Shown one piece after another: positions 24,293 through 31,659 of a DNA stretch of 34,842 nucleotides (position 1 is its first letter; every line of letters starts with the position of its first letter). The translations under genes and the position numbers were made by a program. Source of the DNA: Candidatus Coatesiibacteriota bacterium (GTDB lineage Bacteria > RBG-13-66-14 > B26-G2 > WVWN01 > G020348885); NCBI GenBank assembly GCA_020348885.1, contig CP070755.1, positions 902,164-937,005 on the forward strand. Direction: 5' to 3'. The notes beneath the pieces were generated by a model, which saw nothing but the letters and a program-made list of their open reading frames with translations, ran no database searches and was not told where the DNA came from.

Positions 24293-24835
24293 ATGAACGT
24301 TTGCCTAATCGTACTCACGCTTACCACGATATCGTCAATTGCGTCGAACTCCTGGGCGGGCGGCGGGGACCCCGTTTCTGTACGTCCGGCGAAATCCGAG
24401 TTCGGCGTGGGTGAGACCGTCGAGGTAGTAGTAACCAATATAAGCGCCGACCCGGTCTACCTTATACCGACTTTCTCAAGCTATCCGTTCGGTTATTTCT
24501 ACCCGCCGGACAACTACCTCGAGGTATTCGACGGCGAATACTGGCGCCCGCTCCAACGGGTACAAGATATTACTTACTACGACAAAAGGCTACTTTTTTT
24601 CGAGCTGGCGCCTTTGGACTCCCGCTCGTTAACGTGCTCGTTGTCCGACTTCGACGGCTCCGAAGAGAAAAACACCGGAAACGGATTCCGCGCCGTGGTG
24701 AACGTAATCGCGAACCCGGAAGCGCCTATAGTGTCGTGGCAGGACTTCGAGGAGTACGGTCAGCAATGCCAGGAAACGATTAAATCCGATACCTTTACCA
24801 TCGTCGGCGAGGAAGAAAACCCCGATAAGGAATAA
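24293..24835 (+). CDS. Exported Ig-like protein, BsuPI/DUF-like, unknown function
   Basis: A 180-aa exported protein with signal peptide MNVCLIVLTLTTISSIASNSWA. The mature part, PVSVRPAKSEFGVGETVEVVVTNISADPVYL and later FYPPDNYLEVFDGEYWRPL, has the layout of a beta-sandwich domain like those of the intracellular proteinase inhibitor (BsuPI) type, although nothing specific confirms the family. ATG 24293 is chosen because the region before it carries no signal peptide and GAAGGAAAG lies upstream. The zinc-ribbon gene follows after 14 bp. Confidence 0.65.
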   Translation: MNVCLIVLTLTTISSIASNSWAGGGDPVSVRPAKSEFGVGETVEVVVTNISADPVYLIPTFSSYPFGYFYPPDNYLEVFDGEYWRPLQRVQDITYYDKRLLFFELAPLDSRSLTCSLSDFDGSEEKNTGNGFRAVVNVIANPEAPIVSWQDFEEYGQQCQETIKSDTFTIVGEEENPDKE

Positions 24836-24849
24836 TAACGGAGGGACGT

Positions 24850-25326
24850 ATGAAATGCCCTAAATGTGGAAGTGACGTACCAGAAGGAGCGAGCTTCTGC
24901 ATAAACTGTGGCGCAACCGTCGGCGGCGGAGACGATAAAGCACCGGACGAATCCGCTACGCCACCGGAAGAAAAACCGTTTGCTCCGGAACCGCCCGAAC
25001 CGGAGTCCGGGCCGGTTGAACCGGAACCGACCGAACCCGAAACCGATAAACCGGCCGAGTTGGCCGAAAGCGAAGCGCCGGACGAACTGCCTGAACCGGA
25101 CCGGAAGTTGGAGGAAACACCGGCCCCCGAAACCGAAAAGCCGTCGAAACCCGAACCGTCCAAATCGGAACCAAAAAAGAAACCGGCGGAAACAACCGAG
25201 AAACCTTTCCGCGACTACCGTAAGCCGATTACCGCGGTCATATTCATAGTCGTGATAGTCTGCTCTATTTTCGCCTGTTGCGCGTTCTGCGTAATTATGT
25301 CGTCTATGGGCGGCTACGGGTTCTAA
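24850..25326 (+). CDS. Zinc-ribbon membrane protein with Pro/Glu-rich linker
   Basis: A 158-aa tail-anchored-like protein. The N-terminus is a zinc ribbon (C3, C6 and C17, C20 in CPKCGSDVPEGASFCINCG). Residues about 30-118 are dominated by Pro, Glu and Lys (EPPEPE-type repeats) and should be disordered. A single hydrophobic segment follows (about 125-150), itself with four cysteines. A strong ribosome site GGAGGG precedes ATG 24850. The topology places the zinc ribbon in the cytoplasm. No function is known; a structural or sensor role in the envelope is possible. Confidence 0.75.
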   Translation: MKCPKCGSDVPEGASFCINCGATVGGGDDKAPDESATPPEEKPFAPEPPEPESGPVEPEPTEPETDKPAELAESEAPDELPEPDRKLEETPAPETEKPSKPEPSKSEPKKKPAETTEKPFRDYRKPITAVIFIVVIVCSIFACCAFCVIMSSMGGYGF

Positions 25327-25363
25327 GACGTTGACGGTAAGTTAATCATTAGCTAAACAAAAC

Positions 25364-25388
25364 GACCGGCGGTCGCGGACCGCCGGTC
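25364..25388. terminator. Bidirectional terminator between the zinc-ribbon and UbiA genes
   Basis: A perfect 11-bp stem (GACCGGCGGTC at 25364-25374 and GACCGCCGGTC at 25378-25388) with loop GCG. On the minus strand it is followed by GTTTTGTTT, a fair U run; on the plus strand by only TTACG. It separates the convergent genes. Confidence 0.8.
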
Positions 25389-25407
25389 TTACGATTATAC
25401 GTCATTA

Positions 25408-26352
25408 CTAATAGAAGAGAATAACCGCGAGCGTTAATAAAACGGAAATCCCCAAGTTAGTTAATACCTGGTTACCACACACCTTTTCCAACGCCGCGTG
25501 GTCCCGCCAAGCACCTTTCACGGCTATCAAGAAACTATTAAGTAGGGCTAATACAAACACGGGGAAAACCAGAAGGTAAGCCCACGGAGTAAGGCCGCTT
25601 CGCCAGACGGCGACGGGGAGGGCCGCGGCGGTGAGTAGCGATATTACGCCATAAACCGGGGCCGACCGGACCAACCCGAGACGAACCACCCAATTGCTGC
25701 GTCCGAAGGCCTTATCGGCGGGATAATCGGGGAACTGGTTTATATATATAACGCCCAGAATGGAAAGGCTTACCGGCAGCGAAAGCCAATGGACCGCCGA
25801 TACGAAACTCCCCACCTGGATATAATACGCGACCGCGACCGCCAACCAACCGTAGCATATCGCTATCAACACCTCGCCGATTCCCCGGGAACCCCACGCC
25901 ACCGGCCGCGTGGAATAGAAGAAACCCGAGATTATGCCGAAGGCGCCAAGGGCCAATGGAATCCACCCGGCGCCGCGGACGAAGCAGATTACCAGGCCGA
26001 GAACCGCGGCCGTCGCCGCGAGGGTTACGCCGCCGGCGAAGACCTCCGCCTTCGTTACGACGCCCCGGTGAACGAGGAGCGTCCCACCAGAGAATTTATT
26101 ACGGGTTTTCTCACCGAAAGCGTCGCCCTCCACGTCGAAGACTTCGCCCATCGTGTTGGCCGTCGCGGCAATTAGCGCCGTCGCGAGGGCACCGAGGATA
26201 AAATTTACGGTATCGAAAACGCCCGCGAGGCGCCAGGCCAGTATCGACCCCAAAACGAACGGCGCGACTACGTTGGCGAGAAAGGGGAGCCGCACCAGTT
26301 GCAGCCATACGCCAAAACGCTGACCTATCGTAAGTTTAGCAACAGTAGTCAT
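25408..26352 (-). CDS. UbiA-family prenyltransferase (MenA-like)
   Basis: Membrane prenyltransferase of the UbiA superfamily, 314 aa with about eight transmembrane helices. The first Asp-rich site is ANTMGEVFDVEGD (N66, D73, D77) and the second is NQFPDYPADKAFGRSNW (N205, D209, D213, K214). Both are intact, so it should join a polyprenyl diphosphate to an aromatic acceptor, and the pattern is closest to MenA-like quinone enzymes. The acceptor is not set by sequence. ATG 26352 follows AGGAG. It is a single gene with its own promoter, ending at a bidirectional terminator. Confidence 0.88.
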   Translation of the reverse strand: MTTVAKLTIGQRFGVWLQLVRLPFLANVVAPFVLGSILAWRLAGVFDTVNFILGALATALIAATANTMGEVFDVEGDAFGEKTRNKFSGGTLLVHRGVVTKAEVFAGGVTLAATAAVLGLVICFVRGAGWIPLALGAFGIISGFFYSTRPVAWGSRGIGEVLIAICYGWLAVAVAYYIQVGSFVSAVHWLSLPVSLSILGVIYINQFPDYPADKAFGRSNWVVRLGLVRSAPVYGVISLLTAAALPVAVWRSGLTPWAYLLVFPVFVLALLNSFLIAVKGAWRDHAALEKVCGNQVLTNLGISVLLTLAVILFY

Positions 26353-26426
26353 TTCATACTCCTGGAGACATTACCGAGTACCGGTTGCCCATCGATGCAA
26401 CCGCCGAACACCTGAAATGGGCGCGG

Positions 26427-26455
26427 ATAGTAGCACAAGAAAACGGTAACGTCAA
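26427..26455 (-). promoter_or_regulatory. Sigma-70-type promoter of the UbiA-family gene
   Basis: On the minus strand TTGACG (26455-26450), 17-bp spacer, TACTAT (26432-26427). Start near 26420, with a leader of about 68 nt ending in AGGAG. Confidence 0.72.
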
Positions 26456-26481
26456 CACTTCGCCTACCCCGCGGATTTCCC

Positions 26482-26510
26482 TTGTCAACCAAAGGCCGCC
26501 TTGTTATACT
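26482..26510 (+). promoter_or_regulatory. Sigma-70-type promoter of the PLD-like gene
   Basis: TTGTCA (26482-26487), 17-bp spacer, TATACT (26505-26510). The start site falls near 26517, about 14 nt before ATG 26531. An in-frame TTG at 26501 lies inside the promoter and is therefore not the start. Confidence 0.75.
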
Positions 26511-26530
26511 CCGAAGGATGGAGTCCGCGT

Positions 26531-27037
26531 ATGACCGACATTAAAATACTCTTTCTTCTAGCTACTATAATAACGACGGCGGCCCCGCTCGCAGGCGCGG
26601 AAATCGAAACCCACTTCGGGTCCGAAGGGTCCGTTCGCGATTATTACGTCAACGCGATATACGGCGCCGAGTACGAGGTGAAGGTCGCGATGGACCGGTT
26701 CACCGACTATACGTTGGTCGAAGCGTTAATTTACGCGGCCAAATACGGTAAGGAGGTTTACGTTATCGTCGACGGTGATCGGAAGAACCTCCTCAAAGGC
26801 GCGTCCATAAGCGATTACCTTCGCGACGGCGGCGTCGAAGTTATGCTAGACAGAAGCAACTTTCGGCTCTACGACCGTTTCGCGATTATCGACGAAAAGA
26901 TGGTAATCGTCGGCGGGTATCCCTTCGAGGACGACGCCGGGGCGTCGCCTATGACCGACCTGGTTATTATCGAAGACGCCGACGTAGCGGCCGCGTATTT
27001 GGAACACTTCGATTATCTCTGGACGTTGACGAAGTAA
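26531..27037 (+). CDS. Exported PLD-like protein with substituted HKD motif
   Basis: A 168-aa exported protein with signal peptide MTDIKILFLLATIITTAAPLAGA and a single phospholipase D-like domain. The HKD motif H-x-K-x4-D is present in position and spacing but reads Y114-D-R116-x4-D121, so both catalytic His and Lys are replaced. It is followed by the usual K-x-V-I-V-G-G (GGYPFEDD here), where GSxN is usual. Earlier strands KVAMDRFTDYTLVEALIYAA and VYVIVDGDRKN fit the fold. I infer a binding or structural role, or an altered active site, rather than a normal PLD nuclease. The dehydrogenase gene follows after 38 bp. Confidence 0.78.
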   Translation: MTDIKILFLLATIITTAAPLAGAEIETHFGSEGSVRDYYVNAIYGAEYEVKVAMDRFTDYTLVEALIYAAKYGKEVYVIVDGDRKNLLKGASISDYLRDGGVEVMLDRSNFRLYDRFAIIDEKMVIVGGYPFEDDAGASPMTDLVIIEDADVAAAYLEHFDYLWTLTK

Positions 27038-27042
27038 CCTGT

Positions 27043-27059
27043 CGGCGGATGAACCGCCG
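27043..27059 (+). other. Hairpin between the PLD-like and dehydrogenase genes
   Basis: CGGCGG (27043-27048), loop ATGAA, CCGCCG (27054-27059), ending just before the ribosome site GAGGAG of the dehydrogenase. No U run follows, so it is not a standard terminator; it could affect translation or mRNA processing. Confidence 0.4.
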
Positions 27060-27075
27060 ATGAGGAGACATTGTT

Positions 27076-28062
27076 ATGGGAGAACCGCTGCAGATCGTAG
27101 TCGCGCTGAGCCACGACGACGAACCGTACGTAAAGATACAGGATAAACTCGCCGCGAGCGACGTTCCCGACTCCGAATACGTGCTGGTACGCTCCGAAGG
27201 CCCGCGCCACCTGGAAGCCCTGATGCCCGAAACGGACGTGTTAATCGCCTGGGGCCTCGCGCCGGAGTTATTAGCCAAAGCCAAGCATCTCAAATGGCTA
27301 CATCTCGGGTTGGTAGGAGTGGGAGAGTTGATGTACCCGGAGCTATTGGACAGCGATATCCGTTTGACCAACTCCATGGGGTTTCATCACGTACCCGTCG
27401 CCGAACACGTCTTTGCGCTCATCCTGACCTATACGAGGGCGATACACATATCGATGCGTAACCAGTTCGAACGGCGTTGGAACAGGCGCGTTGCCGCGTA
27501 CGCCGTTTATGAGCTGAACGGTAAAACGCTGGGAATAGTCGGCCTGGGGAAAATCGGCAAATCGGTCGCGAAACTCGGGCGCGCGTTCGGTATGCGCGTG
27601 ATAGGTTACGACATAAGCGAAATCAAGGACGAGAACGTGGATAGGGTTTACGCGGAAAACCAACTGCCGAAACTACTCGAACAATCCGACTTCGTCGTCC
27701 TTAGCGTTCCGTTTACGAGTAAAACTGAGCGGATAATCGGTATAGACGAAATCCGGGCGATGAAACAAACTGCGTTCCTCGTGAACGTAGGTCGCGGCCG
27801 GTTAATAGACGAACCTATACTCATAGAAGCCCTCAGCAAGGGGTGGATCGCCGGGGCGGGGTTGGACGTGTTCGAGACCGAACCGCTACCGTCGGACAGC
27901 CCGTTCTTCAGCCTGGGGAACGTAATAATGACGCCGCACATCGCCGGCGCCACTCCGGACTACTGGGACCACGTCGGTAAGATTTTCGCGGATAACCTGA
28001 AGGGTTTCCTCGCCGGCAACCCGATGGTTACAGAGTTGGATAAAACCGTGTATAAAGAATAA
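27076..28062 (+). CDS. D-2-hydroxyacid dehydrogenase
   Basis: NAD-dependent oxidoreductase of the D-isomer-specific 2-hydroxyacid dehydrogenase family, 328 aa. The NAD-binding loop is GIVGLGKIG (153-161). Catalytic residues are visible: R240 in NVGRGRLID, E269 in DVFETEP and H288 in TPHIAG. Substrates in the family include glyoxylate, hydroxypyruvate and phosphoglycerate; the sequence does not set which. ATG 27076 follows GAGGAG. It follows the PLD-like gene and ends at a strong terminator. Confidence 0.92.
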   Translation: MGEPLQIVVALSHDDEPYVKIQDKLAASDVPDSEYVLVRSEGPRHLEALMPETDVLIAWGLAPELLAKAKHLKWLHLGLVGVGELMYPELLDSDIRLTNSMGFHHVPVAEHVFALILTYTRAIHISMRNQFERRWNRRVAAYAVYELNGKTLGIVGLGKIGKSVAKLGRAFGMRVIGYDISEIKDENVDRVYAENQLPKLLEQSDFVVLSVPFTSKTERIIGIDEIRAMKQTAFLVNVGRGRLIDEPILIEALSKGWIAGAGLDVFETEPLPSDSPFFSLGNVIMTPHIAGATPDYWDHVGKIFADNLKGFLAGNPMVTELDKTVYKE

Positions 28063-28087
28063 AGGGCCCTCAGGGCCCCATAGGTCA

Positions 28088-28113
28088 AGCCGGGTTCATA
28101 TCCGGCTTTTTTT
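28088..28113 (+). terminator. Terminator of the dehydrogenase gene (copy 1 of a repeat)
   Basis: AGCCGG (28088-28093) pairs with CCGGCT (28102-28107) across an 8-nt loop (GTTCATAT), followed by seven T. The same 26-nt sequence (28087-28112) recurs at 29227-29252. Confidence 0.88.
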
Positions 28114-28409
28114 ATTTGTCCGCCGTTCGGTCCGCCGTTCCCGGCTCTTCGCCCTCCTGCCCAAAGACCGGCGAAACGACGCAGAAAGACCCGGAAAATA
28201 TAAATACTACTGTCGGAACCGCGGCGCTCATCGGCGCGATTATAACGAAGGGGCAGGGAAGCGTCGGCGGAAAGAAACGCTGCAATTAGCCGTATAAGCG
28301 TATGGTGACACAACTTGGTTAGAAGAAAGGGTGTAACTAAAAAATCCTTGTATACACTAATAACTCCAGTTTTAACTCGGGGTTTTTATATTTTACGTGG
28401 TAGAGTACC

Positions 28410-28437
28410 TTAAGAGTAGCGAGGTTTCGTTTATAAT
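28410..28437 (+). promoter_or_regulatory. Candidate promoter of the outer-membrane protein gene
   Basis: TTAAGA (28410-28415), 16-bp spacer, TATAAT (28432-28437). The -10 is a full match, the -35 four of six. Start would be near 28444, with a 30-nt leader carrying GAGGAG before ATG 28474. Confidence 0.45.
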
Positions 28438-28473
28438 AAACGGCCCCCAATTAACGAACGACGAGGAGCTGTT

Positions 28474-29070
28474 ATGATAAAGGGTATATTACTCACGTTA
28501 GTAGTTACCGCCCCTATCGTCGCGGGAGGTTTTAGTATAAACAGCGGTTATCAACTCGCGGTCGGACCGCAAGACGATATCGCCTCGTATCTCGGTTTTT
28601 TCGCCGGCTTCGAGCAAGCGTTAGGGCCGGTACGATTAAACCTGGAATATACGTTCGCGGATTATAGCCGGAACAGGCACGACGAAGATATAGATTATAT
28701 ACCGGAAGTGACCCCGGTTTCCGGGTGGAGATGCCACGGGCTCGGCGCGCGAGTTGAATACCCGTTGTTCAGGTCCCGGGTATCGCCGTACGTATCCGGC
28801 GGCGCGGGCGCGGTATGGTACGATTACGCTATTATCGAATACGGCTTGTACGAAATCCCCGACCCAGACCTGGCGTTCGCCGTGTCTATCGGCGGAGGGA
28901 TTGACGTACCGTTACGCCACGCATCTACGTTTTTTATAAAGACGAGTTATGAAAGGCATTTCACGAAGATACTGGATACGTACGACCACCAGAACGGCGA
29001 ATCCGAATATACGGATATAGAATTTTCAGGATTAAATATTGAGACCGGGATATCCGTCGGGATATTCTAG
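28474..29070 (+). CDS. Small outer-membrane beta-barrel protein
   Basis: A 198-aa exported protein with signal peptide MIKGILLTLVVTAPIVAGG. The mature part has about eight amphipathic strands (for example VRLNLEYTFADYS, FFIKTSYERHF) and ends ETGISVGIF with a C-terminal Phe, fitting an eight-stranded OmpA/OmpW/opacity-like barrel. A single Cys lies in a loop (GWRCHG). No specific family is certain. The strong ribosome site GAGGAG precedes ATG 28474. The gene stands alone between two identical terminator hairpins. Confidence 0.75.
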   Translation: MIKGILLTLVVTAPIVAGGFSINSGYQLAVGPQDDIASYLGFFAGFEQALGPVRLNLEYTFADYSRNRHDEDIDYIPEVTPVSGWRCHGLGARVEYPLFRSRVSPYVSGGAGAVWYDYAIIEYGLYEIPDPDLAFAVSIGGGIDVPLRHASTFFIKTSYERHFTKILDTYDHQNGESEYTDIEFSGLNIETGISVGIF

Positions 29071-29177
29071 GCGGGAACGCGGGGAACGCACGCGAAAGAG
29101 AACAGCCGCGCCCGTAGATCCTACAATATCGTACGTACGATGGACGCACTCTGCTAACACCCTGCGATTAACGCAAA

Positions 29178-29202
29178 AGGCGGCCCACGGGCCGCCTCGT
29201 TT
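29178..29202. terminator. Hairpin terminator shared by convergent genes
   Basis: GGCGGCCC (29179-29186), loop AC, GGGCCGCC (29189-29196): an 8-bp G+C stem. On the minus strand it is followed by TTTTGCG, serving the Spy-like gene that ends at 29251; on the plus strand by TCGTTT, serving the outer-membrane gene that ends at 29070. Confidence 0.75.
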
Positions 29203-29228
29203 CACACCTTTTCTGATGTTCATATGAA

Positions 29229-29252
29229 GCCGGGTTCATATCCGGCTTTTTT
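29229..29252 (+). terminator. Terminator hairpin (copy 2 of the 26-nt repeat)
   Basis: The same AGCCGG/CCGGCT stem with loop GTTCATAT and six T as at 28088. The T run touches the stop of the convergent Spy-like gene (29251). The repeat unit covers 29227-29252. Confidence 0.75.
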
Positions 29253-29808
29253 AATGGTTCGCGGCTTCGCTGGCCGGCGCGCCGCCCGCCGGGAAGCCTC
29301 CTTCTTCATAAACTTCTTCCAGCTCACCCGGCCGATTGTCCATGACGAGCCGCATGAGTTTCTTTTCGAAGTTGGCTTCGAACACTATGAACTTGCCGTA
29401 CTGTTCGTCTTGAAGGAGTTCCCGCATCTCCGACCTCAGGTTCTTAACATCGCTCGCCCCCGCGTCGTCGTTTTCCTCCAGAGTGTTAAGTGTACCGGCC
29501 ACCGCGGCGATGTCGCCGACGGCCAGGTTTTCCTGGAGTTCGTCGATTATTGCGATTTTCTCTTTGCGATATTCCAATCGCAAATCCTCGAGTTCCCGGT
29601 AAATATCCAGGAACTCGCCTTCCTCGTCCGGCGTCAGGTAAAGTATATCGAGCAGCTGGTTCTCCTTGACCGTGTTCAGCGCGTCGTGTACCTGCTCCTG
29701 CCGGTAGGCTTCCTTCGCGGCGTAAACCTCTTCGTCGTCCGTATCGGCGACCACGGTAGCAGCGACCAGCAACACGGATATAAGTATTATCTTATAAACC
29801 TTCCGCAT
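29251..29808 (-). CDS. Periplasmic Spy/CpxP/ZraP-like helical protein
   Basis: A 185-aa exported protein with signal peptide MRKVYKIILISVLLVAATVVA. The mature part is long charged helices: LYLTPDEEGEFLDIYRELEDLRLEYRKEK resembles the LTxxQ-type helix of Spy/CpxP/ZraP chaperones and stress sensors, and ends in a Gly/Ala/Pro tail. Such proteins buffer unfolded envelope proteins or act with metal sensors. A GGAGG ribosome site lies ahead of ATG 29808. It follows the anti-sigma gene by 77 bp and is the third gene of an apparent envelope-stress cassette. Confidence 0.72.
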   Translation of the reverse strand: MRKVYKIILISVLLVAATVVADTDDEEVYAAKEAYRQEQVHDALNTVKENQLLDILYLTPDEEGEFLDIYRELEDLRLEYRKEKIAIIDELQENLAVGDIAAVAGTLNTLEENDDAGASDVKNLRSEMRELLQDEQYGKFIVFEANFEKKLMRLVMDNRPGELEEVYEEGGFPAGGAPASEAANH

Positions 29809-29885
29809 ATATTATCGCCTCCGTTCCCACGTCCAAGAGACGTTCCTTATAGACTACGTTCGTACCCATCCGAGCCAAATGCGGC

Positions 29886-30908
29886 CTAGCGACCGCCGCC
29901 AGACGCGCCCTCGTCGGCTTTAAGAAGGTCGTCGATAACCTCATCCTGAGTCCCGGGCGGCGCCTCGTATACGAAATAAACGGTAACGCCGTCGTCGAAC
30001 GTTGTATATTCGATGACCGCTTCGTCGCCACCCTCGATATCCGACAGGTCGACTTCGACCCTCGGGTCTTTCCAACCGTCCGGCGGACGTCCACCGCCGT
30101 TGACGCCGGCTACGTAACCGGAGGGCGCGCCCGTACCGCTTCGGACACCGCGCCTGGCCGCCCAGTACGCCGCGAGACGCCGCTGGAACACGTCCTCCTT
30201 GTCGGCCGCTTTCAGGTATTCGTCGTCGAAGTCAACGAATTCCTCGTCGGCGGCGACGGTAGTTAAAGCCGTTTCCCGTTCGGCCATCTCGCCGACCCAA
30301 TAGTCCTCGGCCGTCGGTACACGCCCCTCGCGGGCGAGGTCACGCGGCCCGGACGGACGGACACCGGAAACCTCTCCCCGTTCCTCGGCGGTCGCTTCGT
30401 TCTCTCCGGACGTTTCCGGTACAGACGTTAACGGTACCTCCTCCGGAACGAAGTCCCTCGTATGGGTGGTCTCACCGGCCGTCAGAAGCGACGGTTCGGA
30501 TTCGCCGGTCGTCTTGAGCAACCCGCCGAAGAACGGGACCATCGCGAAGAAGACGACGACCGTCAACCCGGCCGCAGTCGCGACGGCCAGCCCCGGAACC
30601 AGCCCGGGAATCCGCCACCAGGTCTGCCGTTCCTCTTCGGGCGGCGCGGCGGTTACTTCCCTATCGGCTTTTATCGCCCGCCGTATACCCGCGACGACAC
30701 GTCGCTCAAAGCCCTGGTCAGGTCGAGCGAGTTCGAAAGGCTCCATCGCGCCGTAGAGCGCGCGAAGCCCTTCCAACTCGGCGGCGCAAAACCGGCACTC
30801 GGTGAGGTGCCGCTCGACGACCTCCCGATCTTCGTCGGCGATAATATCGAGTACGAGCTCGCCGAGTAACATCAATACTTCGTCACATTTATAAACGCGT
30901 TCTCCCAT
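29886..30908 (-). CDS. Membrane anti-sigma factor with zinc-finger (ZAS) domain
   Basis: A 340-aa anti-sigma factor. The N-terminus carries the zinc-binding anti-sigma motif H34-x3-C38-x2-C41 (RHLTECRFC), with C8 as a likely further ligand. One transmembrane helix lies near 103-130, then a long periplasmic region with low-complexity Glu/Thr-rich linkers and a C-terminal globular part (about 245-330). ATG 30908 is chosen because the sigma-factor stop (30912-30910) is 1 bp upstream and GAGG is well spaced; the ATG at 30920 would overlap the sigma gene. It should bind and hold the sigma factor until an envelope signal releases it. Confidence 0.85.
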   Translation of the reverse strand: MGERVYKCDEVLMLLGELVLDIIADEDREVVERHLTECRFCAAELEGLRALYGAMEPFELARPDQGFERRVVAGIRRAIKADREVTAAPPEEERQTWWRIPGLVPGLAVATAAGLTVVVFFAMVPFFGGLLKTTGESEPSLLTAGETTHTRDFVPEEVPLTSVPETSGENEATAEERGEVSGVRPSGPRDLAREGRVPTAEDYWVGEMAERETALTTVAADEEFVDFDDEYLKAADKEDVFQRRLAAYWAARRGVRSGTGAPSGYVAGVNGGGRPPDGWKDPRVEVDLSDIEGGDEAVIEYTTFDDGVTVYFVYEAPPGTQDEVIDDLLKADEGASGGGR

Positions 30909-30909
30909 A

Positions 30910-31512
30910 TTAAACCTCATATTCTACCAGAAACGGCGAAAGGGCCTTCTGCATCTTTTTTATCGCATGGAAATAATTGGCCTTCACCGCTCCTTCGGTT
31001 ATCTCGAGCATTTCACCGATTTCCCGGTGTGTCAGATGCTCGAAAAAGTGCAACTCGAAAACCTGACGTTGCCTTTCGGGCAACGTCTTTACCACCTCGG
31101 CGACTGCTTCGGCCAGTTCGTTGCCGGCGGCCGTCTGTACCGGGTTGGGCGACGGGTCGGCGATTATCGGCGCGACTTCCTCCATATCAACAGCGCCGTT
31201 CCGCACGTTTTTCCGTATGTAGTTATGCGCGGTGTTCACGGTAATTCTGTAAAGCCATGTGTAAATCGAAGATTCCTGCCGGAACTTCGCCAGGTTCCGA
31301 TACGCTTTGATAAAGCTCTCCTGAACGACATCCTCGGCGGCCGTTCCGTTCCGCAATACGCCGACTGCGAGCGCGTACAGGCGTTCGTTGAAAGCCTTGA
31401 CAATTTCTGCGAAAGCGTCGTCATCTCCCGCGAGCGTACGCTGGATAAGCGCCGCTTCCTCGTCGCGAGTAAGCCTCTGCTTACTCCGCTCTTTAGACGC
31501 AGAACCCGCCAC
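30910..31512 (-). CDS. ECF (RpoE-type) RNA polymerase sigma factor
   Basis: A 200-aa group 4 sigma factor. Region 2 reads AEDVVQESFIKAYRNLAKFRQESSIYTWLYRITVNTAHNYIRK (with the -10-binding helix) and region 4 reads TLPERQRQVFELHFFEHLTHREIGEMLEITEGAVKANYFHAIKKMQ (helix-turn-helix for the -35). Start is GTG 31512 with AAAGGAA upstream at a slightly long distance. The anti-sigma gene follows immediately. No ECF-type promoter (GGAACTT-like) is visible before it, so autoregulation is not shown by the sequence. Confidence 0.93.
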   Translation of the reverse strand: MAGSASKERSKQRLTRDEEAALIQRTLAGDDDAFAEIVKAFNERLYALAVGVLRNGTAAEDVVQESFIKAYRNLAKFRQESSIYTWLYRITVNTAHNYIRKNVRNGAVDMEEVAPIIADPSPNPVQTAAGNELAEAVAEVVKTLPERQRQVFELHFFEHLTHREIGEMLEITEGAVKANYFHAIKKMQKALSPFLVEYEV

Positions 31513-31642
31513 TATGGTTTATTTCCTTTACGCGCCCGTTGGCGCTCGTAAATAAGACGCTTTCGTTAACGTTACGGTTTAGCTCAAAAAACGAGAATCC
31601 CCTTATAATATATACGTTTATCCAACGGAAAGGGTTTTAAAT

Positions 31643-31659
31643 CGGCGGCCTCTAGGCCG
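31643..31659 (-). terminator. Weak terminator after the DUF4126-PH gene
   Basis: On the minus strand CGGCC (31659-31655), loop TAGA, GGCCG (31650-31646), followed by CCGATTTAAAA. It lacks a continuous U run, so it may be leaky or need help. Confidence 0.35.

Larger units (their letters stand above)
28063..28473. other. Intergenic region, 411 bp, terminators and an AT-rich leader only
   Basis: Contents: a GC hairpin GGGCCC-TCA-GGGCCC right after the dehydrogenase stop, then the terminator at 28088-28113, a GC-rich stretch to about 28300 with no convincing ORF, and an AT-rich stretch (about 28320-28440) that ends in a -10-like TATAAT before the outer-membrane gene. I see no RNA gene or repeat in it apart from the duplicated terminator. 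Confidence 0.6.

Noticed and set aside
29224-29889. 221-codon plus-strand ORF opposite the Spy-like gene
   Set aside because: The minus-strand frame has a signal peptide and ribosome site; the plus-strand frame starts within a terminator hairpin and shows no domain.
31513-31659. ECF-type promoter before the sigma factor
   Set aside because: AT-rich TATATATTATAAGG is present but no -35 of either the GGAACTT or TTGACA type is at a suitable distance, so no promoter is called.
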